64,000 nt of DNA from Kitasatospora sp. CB01950 (GCF_001905465.1 NZ_LISX01000007.1:72891-136890); one strand, 5' to 3'; positions 22,745 through 31,359 are shown, counted from the stretch's first letter. Notes: generated by a model from the sequence alone, not told the origin. A program made the numbers and translations.

Positions 22745-23769
22745 TCGACCTGCTGGTGATCGGCGGCGGCCCCGCGGGGCTGGCCGCCGCGATCCACGCC
22801 GCCCGCGCGGGCCTGTCCACCACCGTGCTGGAGCCGCGTCCGACGCCGGTGGACAAGGCCTGCGGCGAGGGCCTGATGCCGGGCGCGGTAAGGGAGTTGG
22901 CGCGCCTCGGGGTGACCGTCGACGGTCGCCCGTTCCACGGCATCCGGTACCTGGAGGCGGACGGTCCGCGCACCGCCGAGGCCCGGTTCCGCTCCGGCCA
23001 CGGCCTGGGCGTGCGCCGCACCGTCCTGCACGCCGCGCTCGCGGACCGCGCCGAACAGCTGGGCGTCCGCCGCGCGACCGGCCGCGCGGCCGGCCTCGCA
23101 GTCACCGAACAATCGGTAGCGGTAGGGGAATTGACCGCACGCCACGTGATCGCCGCCGACGGCCTGCACTCCCCCGTCCGCCGCGCACTCGGGCTGCACC
23201 GGCCGCCCGGCACCCGCCGCCCGGCACGGTACGGGCAGCGGCGGCACTTCGCGGTGCGGCCGTGGAGCGACCTGGTGGAGGTGTACTGGTCGCAGCACGC
23301 GGAGGCGTACGTCACGCCGGTGTCGGACGGAACGGTCGGGGTGGCGGTCCTCGGTTCGCAGCGACTGCCGTTCGACCGCCAACTCGCATCATTCCCAGCC
23401 CTGTTGGAACGCATCGCGGGCGCCGACGCCGGCCCGGTGCGGGGAGCCGGGCCGCTGCGGCAGGACGCGGCGGCGCGGGTGTGCGGGCGGGTACTGCTGG
23501 TCGGGGACGCCGCAGGCTACCTGGACGCCCTCACCGGCGAGGGGATCGCGATCGCCCTGGCCTCCGCCGAGGCCGCCGTCCGCTGCCTGACCGCCGCCCG
23601 CCCCGCCGCCTACGAACGCGCCTGGCGCCGCGCCACCCGCCCCTACCGCCTGCTCACCACCGCCCTCCTGGCCGCCCGCCACCACCCCGCGCTCGGCCCC
23701 CGGATCGTCCCGTTGGCCGCTGCCGCCCCGGCCCTGTTCCGCGCCGGCGTCAACCTGCTCGCCCGCTGA
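22741..23769 (+). CDS. FAD-dependent aromatic hydroxylase (SrsC-like)
   Basis: This 342-aa flavoprotein of the PHBH/geranylgeranyl-reductase-like class starts at an ATG overlapping the upstream stop (ATGA). It has IGGGPAGLAAAIHAARAG at the N-terminus, the GxGLMPGA region (ACGEGLMPGAV), the DG motif VIAADGLHSPVRRALG, and GD motif VLLVGDAAGYLDALTGEGI. The likely reaction is ring hydroxylation of the methylated polyketide to a hydroquinone or quinone. Its last 20 nt overlap the convergent P450 gene. Confidence 0.88.
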   Translation: MIDLLVIGGGPAGLAAAIHAARAGLSTTVLEPRPTPVDKACGEGLMPGAVRELARLGVTVDGRPFHGIRYLEADGPRTAEARFRSGHGLGVRRTVLHAALADRAEQLGVRRATGRAAGLAVTEQSVAVGELTARHVIAADGLHSPVRRALGLHRPPGTRRPARYGQRRHFAVRPWSDLVEVYWSQHAEAYVTPVSDGTVGVAVLGSQRLPFDRQLASFPALLERIAGADAGPVRGAGPLRQDAAARVCGRVLLVGDAAGYLDALTGEGIAIALASAEAAVRCLTAARPAAYERAWRRATRPYRLLTTALLAARHHPALGPRIVPLAAAAPALFRAGVNLLAR

Positions 23770-25063
23770 CCCGTTCCGCCAGCCGCATCGGCTGCGGCCC
23801 CGGCGACAGCACCAGCCGGGGCACCGGCCGCACCGCCCCTGCCACCGCCGGTCGCAGCCGCCAGCGACCGGCCACCGTGGCGAGCGCCAAGGTGGCCTCG
23901 ACGGTGCCGAAGCGGTCACCGGGGCAGCGGGTCGCGCCGAGGCCGAAGGGGAGGTAGGCGTCATGGGGAAGGGCGCGGTCGGGGTCGAAGCGGGTGGGGT
24001 CGGGGAAGAGGTCGGGGCGGCGCTGGAGGAGGTAGAGGCAGCAGACCACCTGCGCGCCGGCGGGCAGCCGGGCGCCGCCGAGTTCGAGGGGGCGGGTGGT
24101 GGTGCGGCTGATCGCCCAGGCGGGCGGGTAGAGCCGCAGGGCCTCGTTCACCACCCGCGCGGCGTACGGGAGTTGGCCGAGATCGTCGAAGCGGGCCGGG
24201 GCTCCGGCCGGGCCGGCGTCCACCTCGGCGTGCAACTTCCGTTCGACCGACGGGTGTTCGGCGACCAGCCGGAGCGACCAGGCCAGCGCGGAGGAGGTGG
24301 TCTCGGCACCGGCCAGCACCAAGGTGGCGACCTGGTCGGCGAGTTCGCGTTCGCTCAGCGGCCGGCCGCGCTCGTCGCGGGCGGCGAGCAGCAGCGACAG
24401 CACGTCGCCGTGGTCGACGCCGTTCGCCCGGTAGTCGGCGATGATGGCGGCCACCTGGGCGTGCCAACCGCGCAGCGCCCGGCGGTACTCGCGGCGGGCG
24501 GGGGTGGGCAGCAGGTCGGCGGCGGGCAGCACGACGCGCAGGTAGAGGCCGCGCAGCAGGACGTCCAGGGTGCGGCGCAGGCGTTCGGCGACCTCGGCGC
24601 CCAGGCCCGCCGAGAACAGGGTGCGGACGGCGACGGCGGTGGTGAGGGTGAAGGCCTCGCGGGTGACGTCGACGGTCTGCCCGGGCCGCCAGCGCGCGGT
24701 GAGCGCGGCCGCCTCGGCGGTCATCGCCTCGGCGTATCCCGGCAACAGGGCGCGCTGGAAGGCGGGTTGGACGATCCGGCGGAGCCGCTGGTGGTCGGCG
24801 TGCGGGCAAGTGGCGAGGCCGTTGCCGAGGAAGGTGCGGATCTTCGCGTAGAGCGGGCCGGTGCGGTCGAAGTCGGCCCGGTCGGTGAGCACCCGCCGGA
24901 CCAACTCCGGTGCGGAGACCATGTACAGCTCGCGCGGGCCGATCCGGACGCGGACCGGGTCGCCGTGTCCGGGGAGGGTGTCGAGGAAGGCGAGCGGGCG
25001 GGCGATCATGGCCGGCAGGTGGCCCAGCAGCGGGAGGCCGCCCGGGGCGGTGGCGGGAGGCAC
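23750..25063 (-). CDS. Cytochrome P450
   Basis: This 437-aa P450 is read from GTG 25063, which has GAGGG just upstream; a longer frame reaches 25114 without a site. Motifs in order are LVLAGAETTSSALAW (I-helix), NEALRLYPP (ExxR) and PFGLGATRCPGDRFG (heme Cys ligand). LYPPAWAISRTTTRP matches the K-helix region of the CYP102/fatty-acid-like bacterial group. It is convergent with and overlaps the SrsC-like gene by 20 nt. It may oxidise the type III PKS product. No ferredoxin gene is adjacent. Confidence 0.9.
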   Translation of the reverse strand: MPPATAPGGLPLLGHLPAMIARPLAFLDTLPGHGDPVRVRIGPRELYMVSAPELVRRVLTDRADFDRTGPLYAKIRTFLGNGLATCPHADHQRLRRIVQPAFQRALLPGYAEAMTAEAAALTARWRPGQTVDVTREAFTLTTAVAVRTLFSAGLGAEVAERLRRTLDVLLRGLYLRVVLPAADLLPTPARREYRRALRGWHAQVAAIIADYRANGVDHGDVLSLLLAARDERGRPLSERELADQVATLVLAGAETTSSALAWSLRLVAEHPSVERKLHAEVDAGPAGAPARFDDLGQLPYAARVVNEALRLYPPAWAISRTTTRPLELGGARLPAGAQVVCCLYLLQRRPDLFPDPTRFDPDRALPHDAYLPFGLGATRCPGDRFGTVEATLALATVAGRWRLRPAVAGAVRPVPRLVLSPGPQPMRLAERVSGRAG

Positions 25064-25139
25064 GAGCCCTCGATTCGATGGCGGGACACGGGTGGCGCGA
25101 CAGCTGGCGCACACGATACGTCACTTGTCGACCACTGTG

Positions 25140-25157
25140 TGCAACAATCGTGTTGCA
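25140..25157. promoter_or_regulatory. Palindromic operator-like site between divergent genes
   Basis: TGCAACA-ATCG-TGTTGCA is a perfect 7+7 bp inverted repeat with a 4-nt spacer. It lies 77 nt upstream of the P450 start and 81 nt before the divergent Nudix-like ATG. The AT-rich content stands out from the surroundings and fits a dimeric repressor site. Confidence 0.5.
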
Positions 25158-25237
25158 TCCGGGTGGTGGTGATGCGTCAGGCGCGGCTCCCGCCTCCGGC
25201 CCGGAGCCGCTCGGGCTCCGGTCCTGCGACAGACGGG

Positions 25238-25615
25238 ATGCCTGTGCCCTCCACTCCCGCACCGAAGGATGCCCAACTCGGCCCCATCGCCGCCGTCCGG
25301 CGCCGCCTCACCGTCACGGTGCACGTCGACCCGGCGGGCCGGGTGCTGCTGTACCGGCGCGCCGCCGAGGCCTCCCGCCACCCGGGCCACTACGACCTGC
25401 TGACGCAACGGACCCCGTCGGAGGGGCAGTTGGCGGCTTCCGGCGGCCTCCTGGTGGTGCGCCGCGTGGTGACGTCCCGCCCGCCGGCGCCCGGCCCGCG
25501 CGAGGCCGACTGGTGCGGTTTCGTCCCGCCCGCCGAGCTGCTGGCCGGCCGCTGCCTGCCGCTGGTCCCGGGCCGGGCGGGCATCCTGCGCCGGCTGCTC
25601 GCCGACCTGGCGTGA
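25238..25615 (+). CDS. Nudix-like protein lacking the Nudix box
   Basis: This 125-aa protein (ATG 25238) has a Nudix beta-strand start (VTVHVDPAGRVLLYRRAAEA, HPGHYDLLTQRTPSEG) and a Nudix-like end (READWCGFVPPAELLAG, LPLVPG). Between them the GX5EX7REUXEEXGU box is missing: after SEG only QLAASGGLLVVRRVV remains. An internal deletion of roughly 20 residues would explain this. Without the box the protein cannot be a normal pyrophosphohydrolase, so it is probably a decaying gene or a binding protein. It is divergent from the P450. Confidence 0.55.
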   Translation: MPVPSTPAPKDAQLGPIAAVRRRLTVTVHVDPAGRVLLYRRAAEASRHPGHYDLLTQRTPSEGQLAASGGLLVVRRVVTSRPPAPGPREADWCGFVPPAELLAGRCLPLVPGRAGILRRLLADLA

Positions 25616-25655
25616 CGCGCCGCACGAAGCACCCCACGGAGCACCCTCGAAGCAC

Positions 25656-25691
25656 CGTGCGAAGGGCCGTGCGAAGGGCCGTGCGAAGGGC
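25656..25691. repeat. Three 12-bp tandem repeats
   Basis: CGTGCGAAGGGC occurs three times in a row in the 172-bp gap after the Nudix-like gene. No gene overlaps it. Confidence 0.7.
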
Positions 25692-25787
25692 CGGGGAAGC
25701 ACCCGCCGCGACCGCCCGGACACGCTCCGCCGACCGCCTCCGACCTGCACCGATGCCGCTCCGTCCGGGGCGCGCGACACTGGGGGT

Positions 25788-26126
25788 ATGAGCGAGTCCG
25801 GAGACATATTCCATCCGCCGGTCGTGGTCCGCCCCCCGACCCGCGGGGCCCGGCCGTACCGGCGGGTGGAGATCTACGGGCGGACGGTGGGGCGGGCCAC
25901 CTCGGAGGCCGACGTCGCGGAGTTCGTCCGCCGCGCGGGCGTGGACGAGCCTGACCTGGACGACCCGGAACTGGTCGTCTGGCGCGGCGGCGACCGCACC
26001 GTCTGGTCCCAGCCGCCACCCGAGCAGGACCCGGCCGAACAGGACCCGGCCGAACAGGAACCACCCGAGCAGGACCCGGCCGCACCGGAGCCGGCCGCGC
26101 CGGAATCCCCCGAAGAGACGCCGTGA
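25788..26126 (+). CDS. Small hypothetical protein with acidic Pro/Glu tail
   Basis: This 112-aa protein is read from ATG 25788. The N-terminal ~75 residues look folded (VVVRPPTRGARPYRRVEIYG, then ADVAEFVRRAGVDEPDLDD, ELVVWRGGD). The tail is a repeat of Pro-Glu-Gln-Asp-Pro-Ala units ending in EETP. No family was recognised. It is convergent with the ABC permease gene, 7 nt apart, with no signal peptide and no membrane segment. Confidence 0.65.
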   Translation: MSESGDIFHPPVVVRPPTRGARPYRRVEIYGRTVGRATSEADVAEFVRRAGVDEPDLDDPELVVWRGGDRTVWSQPPPEQDPAEQDPAEQEPPEQDPAAPEPAAPESPEETP

Positions 26127-26133
26127 GCCCCGC

Positions 26134-26952
26134 TCACACCGCCTTGCGGTAGAGCCAGACCCCGAGCGGCGCGAACGCGGCAACGATGCCGACGTCCCAG
26201 GCGAGGGCCTGCCAGACCTGCGAGCCGACGGGTGTGCCGAGCATCAGCGCGCGGACCGCGCCGGCGGTGATGGTCACGGGCTGGTGGTTGGCGAACACCT
26301 GGAGCCAGCCGGGCATGGTCGAGGTCGGGACGAACGCGGAGGACGCGAACACCAGCGGTGCGAGCACCGGGAAGGCCGCGGCGGTCGCGGTCTCCGGGTC
26401 GCCGACGGCGAGGCCGACCACGGCGAACACCCAGGACATCGCGAACCCGAACGCCAGCACCAGCAGCGCCCCGGCCAGGAACCCCCAGACGTCGCTGTGC
26501 ACCCGGAAGCCGACCATGAAGCCGACGCCGCTGATCAGCGCCACCACGAACACGTTCCGGGCGAGGTCGGCGATGGTCCGCCCGGAGAGCACCGCGGAGC
26601 GGGCCATCGGCAGTGAGCGGAACCGTTCCATCAGGCCGGTCTGCAGGTCCGTGGCCAGGCCGATCGCGGTGTTGACCGCGCCGAACGTGACCACCTGCAC
26701 GAACACGCCGGGCATCAGGTAGTCGATGTAGCTGGTGCCGTGCAGGACGGCGCCGACGACCCCGCCGAACACGTAGCGGAACAGCAGCACGAACACGATC
26801 GGCTGCACGGTGGAGAAGATCAGCAGCCTCGGCACCCGGCGCAGCGCGATCAGGTTGCGCCCGCAGACGGCCAGGCCGTCCCGGACGGGGGCGAGCAGGC
26901 GGTCGGAGAGGCCGGGCGCGGGGGCGAGGTCGGTGACGGTGACGGCGGTCAT
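26134..26952 (-). CDS. ABC-2 type transporter permease (DrrB-like)
   Basis: This 272-aa membrane protein has six hydrophobic segments and the ABC-2 permease pattern (RNLIALRRVPRLLIFSTVQP, then GTSYIDYLMPGVFVQ, and GDPETATAAAFPVLAPLVFA). The ATG at 26952 overlaps the stop of the ATPase gene (ATGA). Together they form a DrrAB-type exporter, a class that exports drugs or lipids. The substrate is unknown. Confidence 0.9.
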   Translation of the reverse strand: MTAVTVTDLAPAPGLSDRLLAPVRDGLAVCGRNLIALRRVPRLLIFSTVQPIVFVLLFRYVFGGVVGAVLHGTSYIDYLMPGVFVQVVTFGAVNTAIGLATDLQTGLMERFRSLPMARSAVLSGRTIADLARNVFVVALISGVGFMVGFRVHSDVWGFLAGALLVLAFGFAMSWVFAVVGLAVGDPETATAAAFPVLAPLVFASSAFVPTSTMPGWLQVFANHQPVTITAGAVRALMLGTPVGSQVWQALAWDVGIVAAFAPLGVWLYRKAV

Positions 26953-27917
26953 TTCGGGCCTCCGGAGGAGGTGCGGCGGCCGGTGAGGGCGAGGTAGACG
27001 TCGTCCAGGCTGGATTCCCGGACGGCGATGGTGCGCGGGGTGAGCTGTTCGGCCTCCAGCGCGTGCAGGACGTCCATCAGCAGCAGCGACCCGTCCGGGC
27101 TGGGCAGCCGGAGCAGCGCGCCTTCACGCTCCGGAGCGCGGTCGAGGCGTTCGGCGAGCAGGGTGGCGGCGCGGACGGCGCGCGGGTCCTCGCCCATGCC
27201 GAGTTCCAGCACGGTGGTGCCGAGGCGGGCCTTGAGGGCGTGCGGGCTGTCGTCGGCGACCACCCGGCCCTCGGCGAGGACGGCGACGCGCTGGGCGAGC
27301 CGGTCGGCCTCCTCCAGGTACTGGGTGGTGAGCAGGACGGTGGTGCCGTCGGCGACGAGTTCGCGGATCAGTTCCCAGAGGGCGGTGCGGCTCTGCGGGT
27401 CGAGTCCGGTGGTGGGTTCGTCGAGGAACAGCACGGGCGGTTCGGGGACGAGCGCGGCGGCCACGTCGAGTCGGCGGCGCATGCCGCCGGAGAAGGTGCG
27501 CACGGGCCGGTCGGCGGCGTTGGTGAGGTCGAACCGGTCGAGCAGTTCGGCGGCGCGCGGGGATCTTCGGCTGCGCGGGACCTGGGTGAGGCGGCCGATC
27601 AGGCGGAGGTTCTCACGGGCCGTCAGGTTCGGGTCGACGGCGGCATACTGCCCGGCCAGTCCGATCATCCGACGTACCGCGCCCGGGTGGGCGACCACGT
27701 CGGTGCCGAGCACTTCGGCCCGGCCGCTGGTGGGCGGGATGATGGTGGTGAGGATCCGGATGGCGGTGGTCTTGCCCGCCCCGTTGGGCCCGAGCAGTCC
27801 GAACACGGTGCCGGGCGGGACCTCGAAGTCGACGTCGTCGAGGGCGACGAGGTCCTTGAAGCGCTTGCCGAGCCCGTGGACCCGGATCGCGGGTGCGGTG
27901 CTGTGCTGGGTGGTCAT
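26949..27917 (-). CDS. ABC transporter ATP-binding protein (DrrA-like)
   Basis: This 322-aa ATPase is read from ATG 27917. Motifs are Walker A GPNGAGKTT at about 46, signature FSGGMRRRLDVAAAL, and Walker B VLFLDEPTTGLDP; the C-terminal extension has DDVYLALTGR, typical of daunorubicin-resistance ATPases (DrrA). It is coupled by overlap to its permease. It may confer tolerance to a lipophilic compound. Confidence 0.93.
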   Translation of the reverse strand: MTTQHSTAPAIRVHGLGKRFKDLVALDDVDFEVPPGTVFGLLGPNGAGKTTAIRILTTIIPPTSGRAEVLGTDVVAHPGAVRRMIGLAGQYAAVDPNLTARENLRLIGRLTQVPRSRRSPRAAELLDRFDLTNAADRPVRTFSGGMRRRLDVAAALVPEPPVLFLDEPTTGLDPQSRTALWELIRELVADGTTVLLTTQYLEEADRLAQRVAVLAEGRVVADDSPHALKARLGTTVLELGMGEDPRAVRAATLLAERLDRAPEREGALLRLPSPDGSLLLMDVLHALEAEQLTPRTIAVRESSLDDVYLALTGRRTSSGGPK

Positions 27918-28163
27918 GGGCGCCCCCTCGGGCGAGTCGTACCTCTCCAGTGTCCGCCCGTCCGGGTGGGGCGCGCAGGACGGCCGTCGGGCGGTCGGCG
28001 TGACGGGCTGCCAGTCGCGGCCGGTGGGCCGTCCAGGGCAACGGGGTACCCCCTGGTGCGGACCGGGCCCGTTCTGGAGTGGCCGGGCGGCGGGCGGCGG
28101 GGGTGGATGGTGGGGCCGGGCCCCCGTCCCGCGCCCCCGCCGCTCCGTCGCCCAGGAGTCGTG

Positions 28164-29087
28164 ATGCCCCGTACCCGCCGTGTCGCCGCCCTCGCCGTGC
28201 TGTCCCTGTCCGCGCTCGCGGCCGCCGGTTGCGGCGCGGGTTCCGCCCCGAGCGCCCCGCCGGCCGCCGGGTCCGCGCCGGTGTCGGCGCCGGCCGCGGA
28301 GGCGAGTCCGTCGGGCGGGTCGGCGTTCGCGACCTCGGCGGGCACCATGGTGGCGCTGGCGAGCGTGGGCAGTCTCGGCCCGATCCTGGTGGACGCGCAG
28401 GGCCGGACGCTGTACCTGGACCGCGCGGACACCTCGGTGCACGGCACGTGCCTGGACGAGTGCGCGAAGTCGTGGCCGCCGGTGACCACGCCGGGCTTCC
28501 CGCTGGCCGGGCCCGGTGTGGACGACGGCCTGCTGGGCGCGGCGGCGCTCCCGGACGGGACGGCGCAGGTGCTCTACAAGGGCCACCCGCTGTACCGGTA
28601 CACGGGCGACCGCGGGCCGGGCGAGGCCGCCGGGCACACGGTGGCGGACGCGCAGCACGGCACGTTCTACGCGGTGACCTCGCTGGGCGACCCGGTGGGC
28701 GTGGACATCTCGACGCTGCACGGCGCCGGGAGCGCGCCCTCGGGGGCAGCGGCGGGCGAGGGGGCGACCGCGACCGCCACGCCCACCTCGACCGCCGCGC
28801 CGACGACCGCGCTCCCGTCCGCCCCGCCGGCCGACTCCGCCCCGCCGGCCGACTCCGCCGCACCGGCCGACTCCGACCCGGCATTGTCCGCCAACCCGGC
28901 ATCGCCCGCCGATCCGGCAGCGCCCGACACCCCCGTGGCGCCCGCCACGCCGCGGACGCCCTCGACGCCGCTGGTCCCGTACGTCCCGCCGGCGCCGTCC
29001 GCGCCCGCCGTGGTGCAGTCGCCCGACACCTCGGGGGCGGGCACCGGCGACCAGGGCGGCGCCGACGACGGCACGCAGGACGGCTGA
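28164..29087 (+). CDS. Lipoprotein with COG4315-type secreted repeats
   Basis: This 307-aa protein begins with a lipobox signal (LSLSALAAAGCGAG). Two copies of the secreted repeat of unknown function follow: ILVDAQGRTLYLDRAD with CLDECAKSWPP, and VLYKGHPLYRYTGDRGPGEA. The C-terminal ~120 residues are Pro/Ala/Thr-rich with short repeats (PPADSAPPADSAAPADS), a likely cell-wall-spanning region. The DUF6529 membrane gene starts 1 nt after its stop. The Y-W-C motifs have been suggested to bind metal or heme, but the role is unknown. A second member is encoded at 41422-41964. Confidence 0.85.
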   Translation: MPRTRRVAALAVLSLSALAAAGCGAGSAPSAPPAAGSAPVSAPAAEASPSGGSAFATSAGTMVALASVGSLGPILVDAQGRTLYLDRADTSVHGTCLDECAKSWPPVTTPGFPLAGPGVDDGLLGAAALPDGTAQVLYKGHPLYRYTGDRGPGEAAGHTVADAQHGTFYAVTSLGDPVGVDISTLHGAGSAPSGAAAGEGATATATPTSTAAPTTALPSAPPADSAPPADSAAPADSDPALSANPASPADPAAPDTPVAPATPRTPSTPLVPYVPPAPSAPAVVQSPDTSGAGTGDQGGADDGTQDG

Positions 29088-29088
29088 G

Positions 29089-29628
29089 GTGCGGCGTCCG
29101 GGCGTGTCGGCGCCGACGGTGCTGGCGGTGCTGGCGCCGTTCGCGGTCGTGGCGGGGCTGCTGTGGTTCGGCCGGGTGCACACGCCCGACCCGGGCCGCA
29201 GCCTGTTCGGGGCGTCCGGGGTGGATGCGCTGCGGTTGAAGTCGCAGCTCGGGTCGGCGCTGTTCGGTCTGGCGCTGGTGCAGGTGCTGCTGGCGCTGTG
29301 GATGTACCGGGCGGGCCACCTGGTGCGCCGGGTACGGCTGTCGCACCGGCTGGGCGGGGCGGCGGCGTTCGTGCTGTCGCTGCCGGTCGCCCAGCACTGC
29401 CTGCTGGCGTACGGGGTGCGGTTCACCGACGCGCGGGTCGCGGTGCACGCGGTGGCGGGGTGTTTCCTGTACGGGGCGTTCGCGGCGAAGGTGCTGCTGG
29501 TGCGGCACGGCCGGCTGCCGGGCTGGGCGCTGCCGGTGGCGGGCGGCGCGCTGTTCTGCGCGATCGGGCTGCTGTGGTGGACGGCGGCGCTGTGGTTCCT
29601 GAACGACTACTCCACTCCCGGGTTCTGA
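29089..29628 (+). CDS. DUF6529-type membrane protein
   Basis: This 179-aa protein has a GTG start and four or five membrane segments. Conserved His residues occur in SHRLGG and AQHCLLAYG, spaced as in cytochrome-b561-like proteins (inference). It follows the lipoprotein by 1 nt, so the two are surely co-expressed. A redox role at the membrane, passing electrons to the secreted repeat lipoprotein, is a reasonable guess but unproven. Confidence 0.75.
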   Translation: MRRPGVSAPTVLAVLAPFAVVAGLLWFGRVHTPDPGRSLFGASGVDALRLKSQLGSALFGLALVQVLLALWMYRAGHLVRRVRLSHRLGGAAAFVLSLPVAQHCLLAYGVRFTDARVAVHAVAGCFLYGAFAAKVLLVRHGRLPGWALPVAGGALFCAIGLLWWTAALWFLNDYSTPGF

Positions 29629-29747
29629 CGGTGCGACGGTCGGCGGCCTGCGGTTGTGGCCGTCCCGGGCCGGTGTTCGAGTGGGAGGCAGTCGCGGCGG
29701 ACGCCCCTCGCCCCCGCGCGGCACAGCGTCCGAGGAGGAGTTCCCCG

Positions 29748-31199
29748 ATGTCCCAGCACGTCCCGTTCACCACGAACAACGCGGGTGTCCCCGTCGAGAG
29801 CGACGAGCACTCGCTGACGGCGGGCCCGGTCGGCCCGGTCCTGCTGCACGATCACTACCTGGTCGAGAAGATGGCCCAGTTCAACCGCGAGCGGGTGCCG
29901 GAACGGGTGGTGCACGCGAAGGGCAGCGGCGCGTACGGCACCTTCGAGGTGACCGCGGACATCAGCCGGTTCACCCGGGCGGACCTCTTCCAGCCGGGCA
30001 AGCAGTGCGACATGCTGGCCCGGTTCTCCACCGTGGCGGGCGAGCTGGGCTCGCCGGACACCTGGCGCGACCCGCGCGGTTTTGCGCTCAAGTTCTATAC
30101 GGAGAACGGCAATTACGACCTGGTCGGGAACAACACGCCGGTCTTCTTCGTCCGCGACCCGATGAAGTTCCAGGACTTCATCCGCTCGCAGAAGCGCCGC
30201 CCCGACAACGGCCTGCGCGACCACGACATGCAGTGGGACTTCTGGACGCTCTCCCCGGAGTCGGCGCACCAGGTGACCTGGCTGATGGGCGACCGGGGCA
30301 TCCCGAAGAGCTGGCGACACATGGACGGCTTCTCCTCGCACACCTACAGCTGGGTGAACGCGGCCGGCGACCGGTTCTGGGTGAAGTACCACTTCAAGAC
30401 CGACCAGGGCATCGACTTCCTGACCCAGGCGGAGGCGGACCGGCTGGCCGGCACGGACGGCGACGTGCACCGGCGCGACCTGTTCGAGGCGATCGACGGC
30501 GGCGCGTTCCCGTCGTGGACGCTGCACGTGCAGGTGATGCCGTTCGACGAGGCGTGGGACTACCGGTTCAACCCGTTCGACCTGACCAAGGTGTGGCCGC
30601 ACGGCGACTACCCGCTGATCGAGGTCGGCCGGTTCACCCTGAACCGCAACCCGGAGGACCACTTCGTCCACATCGAGCAGGCCGCGTTCGAACCGTCCAA
30701 CCTGGTGCCGGGCATCGGCGTCTCGCCGGACAAGATGCTGCTCGGCCGGATCTTCTCCTACCCGGACACCCACCGGTACCGGATCGGCCCGAACTACGCG
30801 CAGCTGCCGCCGAACCGCTCGCACGTGCCGGTGCACTCGTACGCCAAGGACGGCCCGATGCGCTTCGACGCGGCGCGCACCGCCCGCCCGTACGCGCCGA
30901 ACTCGTACGGCGGGCCGGCCGCCGACCCGCAGCTGTGGGGCGCGCCGCTGGGCTGGGACGTGGCCGGGAAGATGGTCCGCGAGGCGTACCCGCTGCACCG
31001 CGAGGACGACGACTGGGGGCAGGCCGGGACGCTGGTGCGCCGCGTCCTGGACGACGCGGCCCGGGACCGGCTGGTCGCCAACATCGCCGGGCACCTGAAG
31101 GACGGCGTCTCCGCGCCGGTGCTGGAGCGCGCCTTCGCGTACTGGCGCAACGTGGACACGACGCTGGGCAACCGGGTCGCCGCCGCCGTCGCCCGCTGA
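29748..31199 (+). CDS. katA: Catalase (heme, small-subunit type)
   Basis: This 483-aa monofunctional catalase starts at ATG 29748 behind a perfect GGAGGAG. It converts hydrogen peroxide to water and oxygen. The distal His is in RVVHAKGSGAYG, Asn in VGNNTPVFFVRD and the proximal heme Tyr in RIFSYPDTHRYRIG; these are the full catalytic set. Length fits the small-subunit clade. It is monocistronic with a terminator behind it. No CatR/Fur-type repressor gene is next to it. Confidence 0.96.
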   Translation: MSQHVPFTTNNAGVPVESDEHSLTAGPVGPVLLHDHYLVEKMAQFNRERVPERVVHAKGSGAYGTFEVTADISRFTRADLFQPGKQCDMLARFSTVAGELGSPDTWRDPRGFALKFYTENGNYDLVGNNTPVFFVRDPMKFQDFIRSQKRRPDNGLRDHDMQWDFWTLSPESAHQVTWLMGDRGIPKSWRHMDGFSSHTYSWVNAAGDRFWVKYHFKTDQGIDFLTQAEADRLAGTDGDVHRRDLFEAIDGGAFPSWTLHVQVMPFDEAWDYRFNPFDLTKVWPHGDYPLIEVGRFTLNRNPEDHFVHIEQAAFEPSNLVPGIGVSPDKMLLGRIFSYPDTHRYRIGPNYAQLPPNRSHVPVHSYAKDGPMRFDAARTARPYAPNSYGGPAADPQLWGAPLGWDVAGKMVREAYPLHREDDDWGQAGTLVRRVLDDAARDRLVANIAGHLKDGVSAPVLERAFAYWRNVDTTLGNRVAAAVAR

Positions 31200-31247
31200 C
31201 CCGCACCTCCCGCCGACCACCCCGCCCGCCGATCCGCTCCTCCCGTC

Positions 31248-31276
31248 GCCCGCCCGGGCCAGGTTCCCGGGCGGGC
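31248..31276. terminator. Terminator after the catalase gene
   Basis: GCCCGCCCGGG pairs perfectly with CCCGGGCGGGC over 11 bp with a 7-nt loop. The stem starts 49 nt after the stop and ends just before the next promoter. Confidence 0.65.
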
Positions 31277-31284
31277 GGCGCTCG

Positions 31285-31327
31285 TTGACAACTCGGGCCC
31301 CCGGGGCAATCCTAAGCAAGCGCTTAG
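31285..31327 (+). promoter_or_regulatory. Promoter and TetR-type operator of the APH/ACAD operon
   Basis: A -35 box TTGACA (31285-31290), a 17-nt spacer and -10 AATCCT (31308-31313) are followed at once by the operator CTAAGCAAGCGCTTAG (31312-31327). The start codon is at 31360. The same 16-bp sequence, in reverse orientation, occurs at 36269-36284 in the same position relative to the minus-strand operon promoter. Binding there would block transcription. Confidence 0.75.
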
Positions 31328-31359
31328 TCAGCCCACGTTCCTCTGCGAGGTGCCCCCCG

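Noticed and set aside
29748..31199. Several 180- to 600-aa frames antisense to the catalase and to other genes
   Set aside because: They are shadows produced by G/C third positions; each has a well-supported gene on the other strand.
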